Source of the DNA: CAWGYQ01 sp963817395
GTDB taxonomy: Bacteria; Acidobacteriota; Vicinamibacteria; Vicinamibacterales; CAVPJW01
NCBI GenBank assembly: GCA_963817395.1
Contig: CAWFOC010000003.1
Coordinates: 496,001 to 560,000, forward strand
Length of the DNA stretch: 64,000 nucleotides
Direction of reading: 5' to 3'
Part shown: positions 35,047 to 43,494 of the stretch, in pieces
How the letters are laid out: each line of letters begins with the position of its first letter
How positions within the stretch are numbered: position 1 is the stretch's first letter
Translations under genes and position numbers: made by a program
The notes under the pieces: model-generated
Databases searched by the model: none
Seen by the model: the letters and a program-made list of their open reading frames with translations, nothing else
What the model was told of the DNA's origin: nothing

Positions 35047-36463
35047 ATGGCCTACTTCATCTGGTCACCGACGCTGGCGTGCAACTACACCTGCGCCTAC
35101 TGCGGCTGCGCGGCCGGCGAGAAGCAGATCAGGAACGACTTTCCCTCGTCGTACCCCGAGCTGACCGTCGACGAGTGGACCGACATCTGGAGCGACATCC
35201 TGGAGCGCTTCGAGTACGGCATCCTCAGCATCACCGGCGGCGAGCCGCTGCTCAGCGACGCGACGATCCCCGTGCTCAGCATGGTGACGCAGAAGTTCGC
35301 CTGCTACATCACCTCCAACATCAGCCGCAACATCATGGAGTTCACCCGCGGCCGCATCCGCCCGGGGGGCGCCGTGTGAGGTGGAAGGCTTCGGCCAGGT
35401 GCCGATCGGCCTCTCTGGGATCAACTGCAGCCTGCACCCCACCTCCAAGGGCTTCAACTGGGAGCTCTTCAAGGGCTCGGTCCTCCTGCTGCGGAATGCG
35501 GGCTTCCATGTCTCGGTCAACTACGTGGGCTATCCGCTCCAGCTCTATCTGGCGCCCGAGTACAAGGCGTGGTGCGAACAGAACAAGGTCGAGTTCACGC
35601 TGTCGTCCTGGCAGGGCGTGGACAACGAAGGCAACATCTCGCGCTACTCCCTCCCCGAGCGGACCTTCTTCGAGGAGATCGCGCCGTCGCACCGCAAGAA
35701 GGCGAACGAGCTGGTGTTCATGGATTGCCGCTACGACGTGATGCTCGACAACCCAATCACGCGCGTGCTGATGGCAGACGTCCTGACGCTGACGGGTCGC
35801 ATCCGCAACCTGTCTCACACCGCGTGGCAGGTCGGCAGCGGACCCGGCCGGTGGAGCGTCGCCGGCTACCTCACCCGCATCGGGCGGCGCAAGCTGTGGG
35901 TGCGCGAGTTGCGCACCAGCCCGCCGGACTGTCGCGTGCCGCAGAACGGCGAACTGGAGTTCGCCCTGCCCATCGACACCCGCGGCCTGCCGGCCGGCAT
36001 CTACGAGGTGTGGATCGACATGCTGATGGACGGCCGAAACTGGATGGCGCTCCACGGGGCGGTTCCGGTCGCCGCCACCCTCCGGATCGAGACGTTCAGC
36101 CACGAGATCGCGGTGGACGCCGACGCCGTGACCCTGTCGCCCGGCGGCACGGCCGTCTTGAGTGGCACCTTGCGCAACACCTGCGGCAAGCCGTGGCCCG
36201 AGGGCGCGGGCGGCGAGCCGCTGAAGCTCGGCGCCCGCCTGTTCCGGCAGTCCGTCAAGGGCGAGGCGGTGCGCGAATTCCGTGCTCTCCTGGAGCGACT
36301 GCCGGAAACCGCGGAGGACGCGGTCGCCTTCCGCCTGGTGCTCGATCCGGGAGAGCTGGAGCGCGGCGACTACGAGCTCAGCATCGATGTCGTGAAGGAG
36401 AACCAGTTCTGGCTGGCCGAGAAGGGGGCGACTCCCAGGGTCATCCCGGTGGTGATCGCGTGA
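35047..36463 (+). CDS. Radical SAM enzyme with two C-terminal Ig/Wzt-like domains, frameshifted
   Basis: The ATG at 35047 starts MAYFIWSPTLACNYTCAYC, so the CX3CX2C cluster site lies at residues 12-19. The GGEP motif follows near residue 63 (ILSITGGEPLLS). At 35360-35366 a six-G run shifts the frame. Removing one G gives RPGAPCEVEGFGQVPIG and continues as GLSGINCSLHPTSKGF in the frame ending at 36463. The enzyme core ends near 35800. Two beta-sandwich domains follow, each finishing in the pattern G-x-Y-x-[VL]-x-[IV]-D (GIYEVWIDMLMDGRNWMALHG; DYELSIDVVKENQFWLAEKG). These resemble carbohydrate-binding Wzt-C-type or CARDB folds. No SPASM domain is present. Possible substrates are a glycan-linked or peptide acceptor. 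Confidence 0.8.
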
Positions 36464-36495
36464 CGGACCGGGCATGAGCGCGCTCGGGGCCATTC

Positions 36496-38001
36496 TCAGG
36501 CTCCGCCTCCTCCGCTTCGGGCAAGCGGCTCGAGGCCGATGCGAGCGAGGCGGGCGAGGCTCTGGGCGAGCGCGATCCGGTCCGGTTGATCCGCATATGC
36601 GCGGGCCAACGTTGCCAGTTGCAGAAACGTGTCCGTGTGCGACAACGGATCCAAGTCGCAGATTTCGGCAGCGCGATCCGCGTAGTTCGCAAAGTACGCG
36701 CGGCCATCCGGGCCGACGCGCATGTCGGCGAGCAACGCTCGAACCGCGGGTTCCACGGGCTCGTCGAGGCGGGCCACGGCGTGCTCGCTGGCGTCCGCCT
36801 GTCGTGCGTCTGGAGAAGATGCCGAACCCTCCACGGAGTCGTCATGCGGCACGGTGCGGCGCCCAACGTCGAAGGGAACGACCTCGATGGCGTCGAGGGG
36901 GCGCTCGTGCCACCAGGTTTCCAGGCGGCTCATGAGTCGTTCCCTCCAGACGCAGTCCGGACTCGTGGCGGGCCCTCCGAGGACGGCCCTGAACCCGGCG
37001 CACCACATCGGATCGACACAGCCGGCGCAGGGCTGAAGCGTCGCCCTCTGACGGGACATCATTCCGGCATTCCGGTCTTTCCCCGCGATCCCGAGCACCC
37101 GCGACAGGAGATCTGCCGAAGGCGGCTGACCACTCGTGAGCGCCATGTGCTCGACGCCGTACGCGCCCGGGTGCGGCCAGAGACGGCCGCGCTCGTCGAC
37201 GAGCAGCGTCCAGCTGGCTGCGCTGGCCGGCACCGTCTGGTCAGCGATCACGCGTGCGGCCAGTACCGCAGTGTTCTCCTCGTAGAGCGGCTGTCCCGGT
37301 CGACTTCGATTGTGCGCCGCGATCATGACCGCCGCCTCGAAATACGCGTCGGCAAGCGCCACCATGTGCGCACGAACGCCGTTCTGAATCGTCGCTCCCC
37401 GCCCTTCAGGACGGACCGGATTGATCTTCACGCACGACAATCCTTCCGAGATGAAGAACTGGACGACCGGCTCGACGTCCGACGGGTCGGAAACGACGGC
37501 GATGACGGCAGGATTCGGGTCGACGGACCGAAGCGCGGCGAGACCTCGCATCGTCTGACGATGGCTCCCTCTGCCAGACTGTGTGACGCGGTGCCGATCG
37601 TGCACCTGCTGCGGCCCGTCCACTGACACGACGACGCGAAACCCCGCATCCACGAGGCTCCTCGCCCGACGGCGATCGAGCAACATGCCGTTCGTGACGA
37701 TCGCCATCGTCCCGATTGATGCAGTGGGGAAGGGAATCAGCGCGTTTCGCGCGATGGATGCGAGCACTTCGACCGCAGGATCGAGCAGTAGCGGCTCGCC
37801 GCCGTGAAGCTGGATCCCCAGGTCGAGATCGCCGAGCTCGCCCAGCGCTTTCACCCACGATTCGAATTGGCGCGGCTCGAGACTCGTTCGAAGGCGAGGG
37901 CTCGCGTCAACGTTGCAGTACGTGCACTCCAGGTTGCAGTGCCGACTGATCAGGAAGACCGCGGCTAGCGACAGCCGATCTGCGGTCTCGCCTGTCGTCA
38001 T
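36496..38001 (-). CDS. SPASM-type radical SAM peptide-maturase-like enzyme
   Basis: About 501 residues from the ATG at 38001; an in-frame GTG at 38028 is the alternative. The core has RHCNLECTYCNV at residues 21-30 (CX3CX2C), LHGGEPLLLD near residue 70, and a VSVDGPQQVHDRHR segment, which is the substrate-orienting block of anSME/SPASM enzymes. A SPASM-type auxiliary-cluster region follows at about residues 320-355: CAGCVDPMWCAGF, then SPDCVWRE. The C-terminal 90 residues (VRALLADMRVGPDGRAYFANYADRAAEICDL, etc.) are helical and not a domain I know. The closest families mature ribosomal peptides or modify protein residues. It lies on the minus strand behind the 64-aa peptide and thioredoxin-like gene and is convergent with the other radical SAM gene. 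Confidence 0.85.
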   Translation of the reverse strand: MTTGETADRLSLAAVFLISRHCNLECTYCNVDASPRLRTSLEPRQFESWVKALGELGDLDLGIQLHGGEPLLLDPAVEVLASIARNALIPFPTASIGTMAIVTNGMLLDRRRARSLVDAGFRVVVSVDGPQQVHDRHRVTQSGRGSHRQTMRGLAALRSVDPNPAVIAVVSDPSDVEPVVQFFISEGLSCVKINPVRPEGRGATIQNGVRAHMVALADAYFEAAVMIAAHNRSRPGQPLYEENTAVLAARVIADQTVPASAASWTLLVDERGRLWPHPGAYGVEHMALTSGQPPSADLLSRVLGIAGKDRNAGMMSRQRATLQPCAGCVDPMWCAGFRAVLGGPATSPDCVWRERLMSRLETWWHERPLDAIEVVPFDVGRRTVPHDDSVEGSASSPDARQADASEHAVARLDEPVEPAVRALLADMRVGPDGRAYFANYADRAAEICDLDPLSHTDTFLQLATLARAYADQPDRIALAQSLARLARIGLEPLARSGGGGA

Positions 38002-38066
38002 CGAACGGGCACCGTCGTGATCGGGCACAAGAGGGCGGGGCTCAGTCTCGTTCGTCGCGATCAAGG

Positions 38067-38261
38067 CTACTTGGCGGCTTTGGCCCGACGAATGGCAATT
38101 GCCGCCAGATCGCTGATCATGACCACGGCATTGACCGCCATATCCAGGAAATGCGGAATCGACGTCGACCCGGCCTGCACCTTCAGTCGGGCTTTCTCGA
38201 TTTCGCGGAGCGCTTTGAGCGCTGCCGCGGCTTGTTGGGCTCCCGTCTTCTTCTTCGCCAT
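38067..38261 (-). CDS. 64-residue Ala/Lys-rich peptide, possible substrate of the radical SAM enzyme
   Basis: AAGGAG lies six bases before the ATG at 38261. The first half is a charged amphipathic helix (KKTGAQQAAAALKALREIEK), the second contains GSTSIPHFLDMAVNAVVMIS and ends in the basic IRRAKAAK. The composition is leader-like in the first half, with a more hydrophobic Ser/Thr/Pro/His/Phe-containing second half, and no Cys. The start overlaps the thioredoxin-like gene by 79 bases, and the radical SAM start is 66 bases after its stop. The order peptide-maturase fits a precursor, but a small helical regulator fits too. Confidence 0.6.
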   Translation of the reverse strand: MAKKKTGAQQAAAALKALREIEKARLKVQAGSTSIPHFLDMAVNAVVMISDLAAIAIRRAKAAK

Positions 38262-38995
38262 GATGTCTCCTTGTCGTCCGCTGATTGCCGATCGGGCAGG
38301 TAGAACCAGTCAGGCTCGCCGGATATCGCGTGACGCTGAAACTTCTCGACGAGCGTTCGCGGCGTGAACTGTGCCGCGTGCGCGCGAAGAGATGTTCTCG
38401 CGGCTTCGACGAGTTCCTCCGGCGATGTTCCCGGCGCGAGACGGGCCGAGACAATCCCTTTCATCCCGAACTCGTCGGGAATCACCAGATAGGCGGCGTC
38501 CGGCGTCAACCGAATGCCGACGATGCGGCGCAGCGGTTCGTCATCCGCCTGCGCGCGGACAAAGTGAAACCGTCCCGCAAACTCCGGATCCCACGCCAGC
38601 GGCTTGAGCAGGTCCTCGATCCGTGGCCCCAACTCCGAGCTGAGGTCTACAGCCAGAACCCGGGCATCGCAGGCGGCAACGTTCAGCGCCTGATGCAACG
38701 TCGCGAAATACGGGAGCGGCCGCTCGTCCGCAGGAGGTTCTGCCTCGCCCGGGTACAGCGCCAGCCAGCGCTCGAGATAGTCGACGAGATCGGCGGCCTC
38801 GAAGTGGATCGGCAGCGGCGCGAGGTTCTCGCCAGATGGCGAGACGATCCGGTTCTGAACGTTCCCCATCAGCACGGGGCCGTACTCGATTTTGAGCGCT
38901 CGATTCTCAGCGGATTCGCGACCGTCCAGACGCACGCACACCAAGCGCTTCAGGACCTCTTTTACGCCTGACGCGGAGAAGACACGCTCCTCCAA
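38183..38995 (-). CDS. Thioredoxin-like protein, C-terminal part after an in-frame TGA
   Basis: The segment LEERVFSASGVKEVLKRLVCVRLDGRESAENRALKIEYG matches the helix-strand-helix part of Trx-fold proteins of the DUF255/thiol-disulfide type (pattern E-x-x-V-F-...-V-...-V-x-V-x-[LV]-D). No C-x-x-C is present in this piece. The reading frame is directly continuous with the gene at 39011, with only the TGA at 39011-39013 between. The preceding sequence (PALHYAKRLERLILLSF) is the first strand and helix of the same Trx domain. A TTG at 38993 could start this piece alone, but would begin in the middle of the domain. The tail is Arg/Lys rich. Confidence 0.7.
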   Translation of the reverse strand: MEERVFSASGVKEVLKRLVCVRLDGRESAENRALKIEYGPVLMGNVQNRIVSPSGENLAPLPIHFEAADLVDYLERWLALYPGEAEPPADERPLPYFATLHQALNVAACDARVLAVDLSSELGPRIEDLLKPLAWDPEFAGRFHFVRAQADDEPLRRIVGIRLTPDAAYLVIPDEFGMKGIVSARLAPGTSPEELVEAARTSLRAHAAQFTPRTLVEKFQRHAISGEPDWFYLPDRQSADDKETSWRRRRREPNKPRQRSKRSAKSRKPD

Positions 38996-39010
38996 CTCGG
39001 CGTTGGCCAG

Positions 39011-39655
39011 TCACCAGACACCTGGAACGTGTTCGACTCTGGGTGACGCGAACGACAGCAGGATCAGCCGTTCCAACCGCTTGGCGTAATGGAGCGCGGG
39101 CCTCCATTGGCCCCACCACGAAATGCCCTGATCGATCCTCGGCCCGGCATAGTCCATCATGCTCGCCGTGACGCCGGCGCGCTGGAGCGCCGCAGTGGCC
39201 ACGTCGGCATTGGGAACGAGCAGGTGCAGCTCACGACCGGTCGGCAGGTTGCAGGACGACTCGCAGCGAACGTCCACGCCCGCATCAGCGAGGATGCGCC
39301 AGGGTTCCGTGTGCATGAGGTCGGTGGCGCGGATGCGGATGAGCGACCCAGACGACTTGAGCCTGTCGTGATGCAGGCAGTCAAAATCGACGTACGTCTG
39401 AAGAGGAAGGGCGTTGCGCCAGGCACTCCACCATTGAATGCCGACGGGTGTCACCGGGAGTGGAGGCGTGATCTCGATCGTGGTAATGCCGTGCCCGCGC
39501 AGCGTCCGAATCGCTGCGTCTCGGTCGGAAACGAGGAAGTGAAGCGGATTCGATCCGTCGATCGAGCACCGGCCCAACGGCTTCACACCACCAGCAGTGA
39601 GGCGCGCGGCAGCCTCGGCCTCGCCGTGCATCGACGTGATTTGGATGACGCGCAT
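39011..39655 (-). CDS. Unknown N-terminal module with first half of a Trx domain
   Basis: About 214 residues from the ATG at 39655. Two similar alpha/beta modules lie in tandem, one around LHFLVSDRDAAIRTLRGHGITTIEITPP and one around LHLLVPNADVATAALQRAGVTASMM, each followed by a Trp-rich block (GIQWWSAWRNAL and GISWWGQWRPAL). This suggests ACT- or VOC-like duplicated folds. The end, LILLSFASPRVEHVPGVW, is the opening of a Trx domain whose remainder lies beyond the TGA at 39011. No signal peptide is visible. The function is unknown. Joined, the two parts give one protein of about 490 residues. Confidence 0.65.
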   Translation of the reverse strand: MRVIQITSMHGEAEAAARLTAGGVKPLGRCSIDGSNPLHFLVSDRDAAIRTLRGHGITTIEITPPLPVTPVGIQWWSAWRNALPLQTYVDFDCLHHDRLKSSGSLIRIRATDLMHTEPWRILADAGVDVRCESSCNLPTGRELHLLVPNADVATAALQRAGVTASMMDYAGPRIDQGISWWGQWRPALHYAKRLERLILLSFASPRVEHVPGVW

Positions 39656-40028
39656 GTCTCCCAACGACCGAATGCGGGCGAGAGTAGAACGGTCGGGGTT
39701 CGAAATCCAGCACTTTTGCCTGCTGAGCTGGGTTCCGGAGAGACACCCGCCAGAGACGACAGCATCGTGTCGAGGCTGATTGTCCAAGAGGCCGCCCTGA
39801 GGCGCGTTGATCCCCCCGACGACACAGGCCCGGCTGACGACTCGAGACACTCGAGGGTAGCGGGCGGCCGGACCTGCGCGTGCCAACTAGAACACTCACG
39901 AGTTGCGGTCGTCCGACGCTGAATCGATGTGGAACCGCGCGGCAGTGGTCTTGCAATCGGTCCGACGCCCCCAACGCATCGCAGAGAGTTGGGTGGGAAG
40001 CTGTTCTGTTACCAATAAGGAGGACACC
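39656..40028. other. Intergenic region between the Trx-like gene and the CBS gene
   Basis: In this 373-base gap I see no convincing gene on either strand. A tRNA T-arm-like string at 39695 has no cloverleaf around it. Promoters for the divergent genes probably lie here but none stands out. The GTG start at 40029 has a strong AAGGAGG site at its end. Confidence 0.5.
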
Positions 40029-40469
40029 GTGGCCACATTAGCCCGAGACGTCATGACCTCGGATCCGGCATGCTGCACGTCGTCGACAACACTCGAGCAA
40101 GTTGCAAGACTCATGCTGGAGAACGATTGCGGTGAGATTCCGGTCGTTGACGCGTCCCAGCGCTTGATCGGCGTCGTCACGGACCGTGACATCGTGTGCC
40201 GCGTGGTCGCCGAGGGCAAGAATCCGATTGGCCAGGTCGCGGAAAGCTGCATGTCTCAACCGGTCATCACGGTCCGCGCTGACTCCCCGCTTGACGCCGT
40301 GGTCGCGACGATGGAGAAGCATCAAATCAGGCGCGTGCCCGTCGTCGATGAGCGGGGCTGCTGCGCTGGGATCATCGCGCAGGCAGATGTCGCGCGCGTC
40401 GGTCGCGAGCCTGCCGTCGCGGCGTTGGTGCGCGAAGTCTCACGAGATTCTGGACAGGACTCGCGCTAG
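40029..40469 (+). CDS. CBS-domain pair protein
   Basis: A 146-residue protein. The GTG at 40029 is chosen because AAGGAGG precedes it by seven bases; longer in-frame reading upstream lacks homology. Two CBS motifs form a Bateman pair: the first around DVMTSDPACC with EIPVVDASQRLIGVVTDRDIV, the second around VITVRADSPLDAVVATM with RRVPVVDERGCCAGIIAQADVAR. Such pairs bind adenosyl ligands and tune partner proteins. No enzymatic domain is attached. Confidence 0.92.
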   Translation: MATLARDVMTSDPACCTSSTTLEQVARLMLENDCGEIPVVDASQRLIGVVTDRDIVCRVVAEGKNPIGQVAESCMSQPVITVRADSPLDAVVATMEKHQIRRVPVVDERGCCAGIIAQADVARVGREPAVAALVREVSRDSGQDSR

Positions 40470-40695
40470 AGCGGCGACCTCGAGGTCCTGTCACTCGATG
40501 TCGTAAGGACCACGGTCCGCCGGCGGCGATCGATGCGTGGCCGCACGACACCGAGCTTGCCGCCGTCGAGGACCACGTGCTCGTGAGTGCCCGGATTGAT
40601 CACGGCGGGGCGTCTCGATCATCTTCTCGCACGCGCCGACGCCGCTCAGGCATTCTTTACGCATGCGGCGGCGCGGATGAACGTGAATCGTTGAT
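40470..40695. other. Intergenic gap without a gene
   Basis: These 226 bases lie between the convergent CBS and lipoprotein genes. I see no coding pattern and no clear terminator. Confidence 0.4.
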
Positions 40696-41211
40696 TCAGC
40701 GACTGCCAGCGAGCACCTGCTTCGCAAGTGCAATGGCGGCCTCGCGGTTCCTGGGCTTGTCGTTCCTGATATCAACGACGATGTCGAAGGCCCGGGCGTT
40801 GTTGTCGCGGCAGACGAGCACGTGCGAGCCGTCGATCTGATCTCTCACATACGCTGCGCGGGCTGGGAGCCCCTCGACCGCTTCCGTAAAACCTACGTCG
40901 CTCGGCGTGATGGTGGTGCAGACCATGGGGCTCTGCAGCACGTAGAAGACGTGAGGGGTGTCACGACCGTTGGCGGGAAAGAACGTGCAGCCGCCCGGCG
41001 TCAGTGTCATCGGCGCGCCGGTGACGGCGGCCACCTGTTCGACCGTCAGCGGACACGGATTGTCGGCCTTCGCCGCCACCGACGAGGGTGCCGAAGCCGC
41101 TGGCGCAGATGCTGCCGGCGCGGCCGTCTTGTTCTCGCCACTGCTGCAAGCCGCGATGGACACCGACACAATTCCCGCGCACATCCAGCGAAACAGTCCT
41201 GATACCGTCAT
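40696..41211 (-). CDS. Small lipoprotein of unknown function
   Basis: A 171-residue protein with GGAGG before the ATG at 41211. A short signal ends in a lipobox-like VSIAAC. An Ala/Pro/Ser-rich linker (about residues 30-48) follows. The folded part starts PCPLTVEQVAAVTGAPM and contains FFPANGRDTPHVFYVLQ and later HVLVCRDNNARAFDIVVDI. The two Cys residues in PCPL and GGCTFF may form a disulfide. This DUF3558-like outline is common in lipoproteins, but I cannot name a function. Confidence 0.75.
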   Translation of the reverse strand: MTVSGLFRWMCAGIVSVSIAACSSGENKTAAPAASAPAASAPSSVAAKADNPCPLTVEQVAAVTGAPMTLTPGGCTFFPANGRDTPHVFYVLQSPMVCTTITPSDVGFTEAVEGLPARAAYVRDQIDGSHVLVCRDNNARAFDIVVDIRNDKPRNREAAIALAKQVLAGSR

Positions 41212-41481
41212 CACGTGTTCCTCCACCTGCAGGCCGTTCAGCGGGCCTCGCCAAGGGCGCAAGTCTACAGCTTCGGGCGATGTCGAACACCCCGAGGTCG
41301 ACAGAAAGCCTGAACCCTTCGCGACGAGCTGCGCGTCGCGCTGTCCTGAATCGGCCTCGCAGCGGATAGCGCCGGATGTCGGCGTCCGGGTCAACCATCC
41401 TGGGCCGCAGCCGCACGCGCCTGGTTCCGGCGTGCTACCAACACGTGTAAGATGCGTGGCCGGCTTCGGAGCTCCAGACCT

Positions 41482-42357
41482 ATGAACGACACAAGCGACG
41501 ACACCACCCCAATCGTTGACAGCATTCTGCACCCCACGGATTTCACCGAGGCCAGCCGGGTCGCCTTTTACCACGCACTGAAGACGGCGCTCCTGGCGAA
41601 ATCGAAACTCACGCTCCTCCACGTGTCGCCCGGAACAAACTTGGAATGGGCGGACTTCCCTGGCGTGCGTGAAACCCTCGAGCGCTGGGGATTGCTGCCC
41701 GCGGGCAGCCCCCGCTCCGCCGTGCCGGAGCTCGGCATCGATGTCCGCAAAGTCATCGCCAAGCAGAGCGACCCGGTGAAGACCGTGCTTCGCTACCTGG
41801 GTGAACATCCCGCCGACCTCATCGTCCTCGCCACACACCAGCACGAGGGCCGTGCACACTGGTTGCGACATTCGGTGGCCGAACCGGTCGCCCGCCGGGC
41901 GGCTCAGATGACGTTGTTCATCCCTAATGACAGCGCAGGCTTTGTCTCGGCCGAGGATGGATCGGTGTCATTGGAGCACATCCTCATTCCAGTGGCGGCC
42001 ACGCCCCGGCCGCAGCCGGCCATCGAGGCAGCCGCTCAGCTGGTGGCTCGTTGGAACTGCCCGCGCGGGACTTTCACGCTGCTGCATGTCGGGGATCCGG
42101 ACGGGATGCCAACGGTCCGCTGTCCTGACGTGCCTGGTTGGGAGTGGAAGAAAACCACGCGCACCGGCGACGTGATCCAAGAAATCCTGGACACGGCTCA
42201 GAAATCCGCCGCGAATCTGATCGTGATGACTACCGACGGTCGCAACGGGTTTCTCGACGCGCTGCGCGGCAGCCACAGCGAGCGGGTGTTGCGGCACGCG
42301 CCCGCGCCAGTGCTCGCGGTGCCGGTCGGTTCGCTTGCCGAAGCGCATCTCGGTTGA
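41482..42357 (+). CDS. Universal stress protein with two UspA domains
   Basis: A 291-residue protein from the ATG at 41482; a longer in-frame start at 41452 is not supported. Domain 1 begins SILHPTDFTEASRVAFYHAL with DLIVLATHQHEGR, and domain 2 begins HILIPVAATPRPQPAIEAA with NLIVMTTDGRNGFLDALRGSHSERVLRHAPAPVLAVP. The Gly-rich ATP-binding tail is seen in the second domain (GSHSERVLRHAPAPVL). Tandem UspA proteins respond to starvation, oxidative or respiratory stress. It is the last gene before the ABC/partner-switch operon, with 88 bases to its first start. Confidence 0.9.
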   Translation: MNDTSDDTTPIVDSILHPTDFTEASRVAFYHALKTALLAKSKLTLLHVSPGTNLEWADFPGVRETLERWGLLPAGSPRSAVPELGIDVRKVIAKQSDPVKTVLRYLGEHPADLIVLATHQHEGRAHWLRHSVAEPVARRAAQMTLFIPNDSAGFVSAEDGSVSLEHILIPVAATPRPQPAIEAAAQLVARWNCPRGTFTLLHVGDPDGMPTVRCPDVPGWEWKKTTRTGDVIQEILDTAQKSAANLIVMTTDGRNGFLDALRGSHSERVLRHAPAPVLAVPVGSLAEAHLG

Positions 42358-42445
42358 CAAAGCGCTCGCCAAGTTCGCAGAATCGATTGTCTCCATCGTT
42401 CGCCTCGTCGCTTGCACAGCCTTCGCGGGGAGATTTCTCGTATCG

Positions 42446-43492
42446 ATGTGGACGATCGCCAAGCGGCTCTGGCTCGGAACCCTCCTCATCGTCCTGGCGT
42501 CGCTCGTCCTGCTGTTCTCCGACGTTGATCGAAGCCCCGTCCGGACCACGTCGGCGCGGGTCGCGATGCTGCGCTACTCGTCGTCGGTGCTCTACGACGA
42601 TTCGGTTCGGGGTGCGCTCGCGGGCCTCGCCGCGAGCGGCTTTCAGCGCGGCTCCACGCTGGAGCTCACCGAGTACAACGCCGAGTCGGACGTCGGGACG
42701 GCCAACGCGATTGCCAGCGAGATGGTCAGCGGGGGCTTCCGGCTCCTGATCTCGTTCGGCACGCCGTCGCTTCAGGCGGTGGCCAACGCCAATCGCGATC
42801 GCCGGATTCCGCACGTTTTCGGCACCGTCGCGAACCCGCGGCGATCGGGCGTCGGCATCGGAGCCGATCCCCTCGATCATCCGCCGCACCTCGCAGGCAT
42901 CGGCAGCATGATCAAGGTGGACGGCGCCTTCGTGATCGCCCGGCGCATGTTCCCCGCGCTCCAGAGGGTAGGCATGCCGTGGAACGCGGCCGAGGCCAAC
43001 TCCGTGGCGTTCACCGACGCCATGCGCGAGCTCTGCAAGACGATGGGGCTGACGCTGCTCGAAGCGAACGTGGACAGCACGGCGGCGGTCGGCGAAGCGG
43101 TGTCGTCGCTCATCGCGCGTGGCGCCCAGATGATCTGGGTGAGCGGCGACAACACGGTGCTCTCCGCCGTCGGAACCGTGATCGCGTCGGCAAAGCGCGG
43201 ACGCATCCCGGTGATGACGATTACGCTGGGCAATGCCGAGCAAGGCGCCCTGTTCGATTACGGTCCTGACTTCTTCGAGATCGGCCATGCCACCGGTGAC
43301 ATGGCCGCTCGAGTCCTCAAGGGCGCCGATCCGAAGACGATTCCGATAGTCGAGATGGCCGCGACCGGGATGCACCTGAACGTCACGGGCCTCGCCGAGC
43401 TCAAGGACCCGTGGACGGTGCCCGACGACGTGCGTCGCGAGGCGCTATTGGTGATCGACGAGAGCGGACGGCACGAGCGCATCGGGCAGTAG
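42446..43492 (+). CDS. ABC transporter substrate-binding protein (ABC_sub_bind type)
   Basis: A 348-residue protein; the ATG at 42446 begins a single membrane/signal segment (LGTLLIVLASLVLLFS). The two-lobed fold shows ARVAMLRYSSSVLYDDSVRGALAGLA, then LLISFGTPSLQAV, HVFGTVANPRRSGVG and the second-lobe EANSVAFTDAMRELC. The family is that of TM0202/TrpX-like proteins, which feed amino acids or related ligands to a permease-ATPase pair. Such a pair lies 1.3 kb downstream in the same operon. It has no lipobox Cys, so it is probably held by the N-terminal segment. Confidence 0.9.
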   Translation: MWTIAKRLWLGTLLIVLASLVLLFSDVDRSPVRTTSARVAMLRYSSSVLYDDSVRGALAGLAASGFQRGSTLELTEYNAESDVGTANAIASEMVSGGFRLLISFGTPSLQAVANANRDRRIPHVFGTVANPRRSGVGIGADPLDHPPHLAGIGSMIKVDGAFVIARRMFPALQRVGMPWNAAEANSVAFTDAMRELCKTMGLTLLEANVDSTAAVGEAVSSLIARGAQMIWVSGDNTVLSAVGTVIASAKRGRIPVMTITLGNAEQGALFDYGPDFFEIGHATGDMAARVLKGADPKTIPIVEMAATGMHLNVTGLAELKDPWTVPDDVRREALLVIDESGRHERIGQ

Positions 43493-43494
43493 CC

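Noticed and set aside
39695..39708. T-arm-like GGGGTTCGAAATCC
   Set aside because: No acceptor, D or anticodon arm can be drawn around it on either strand.
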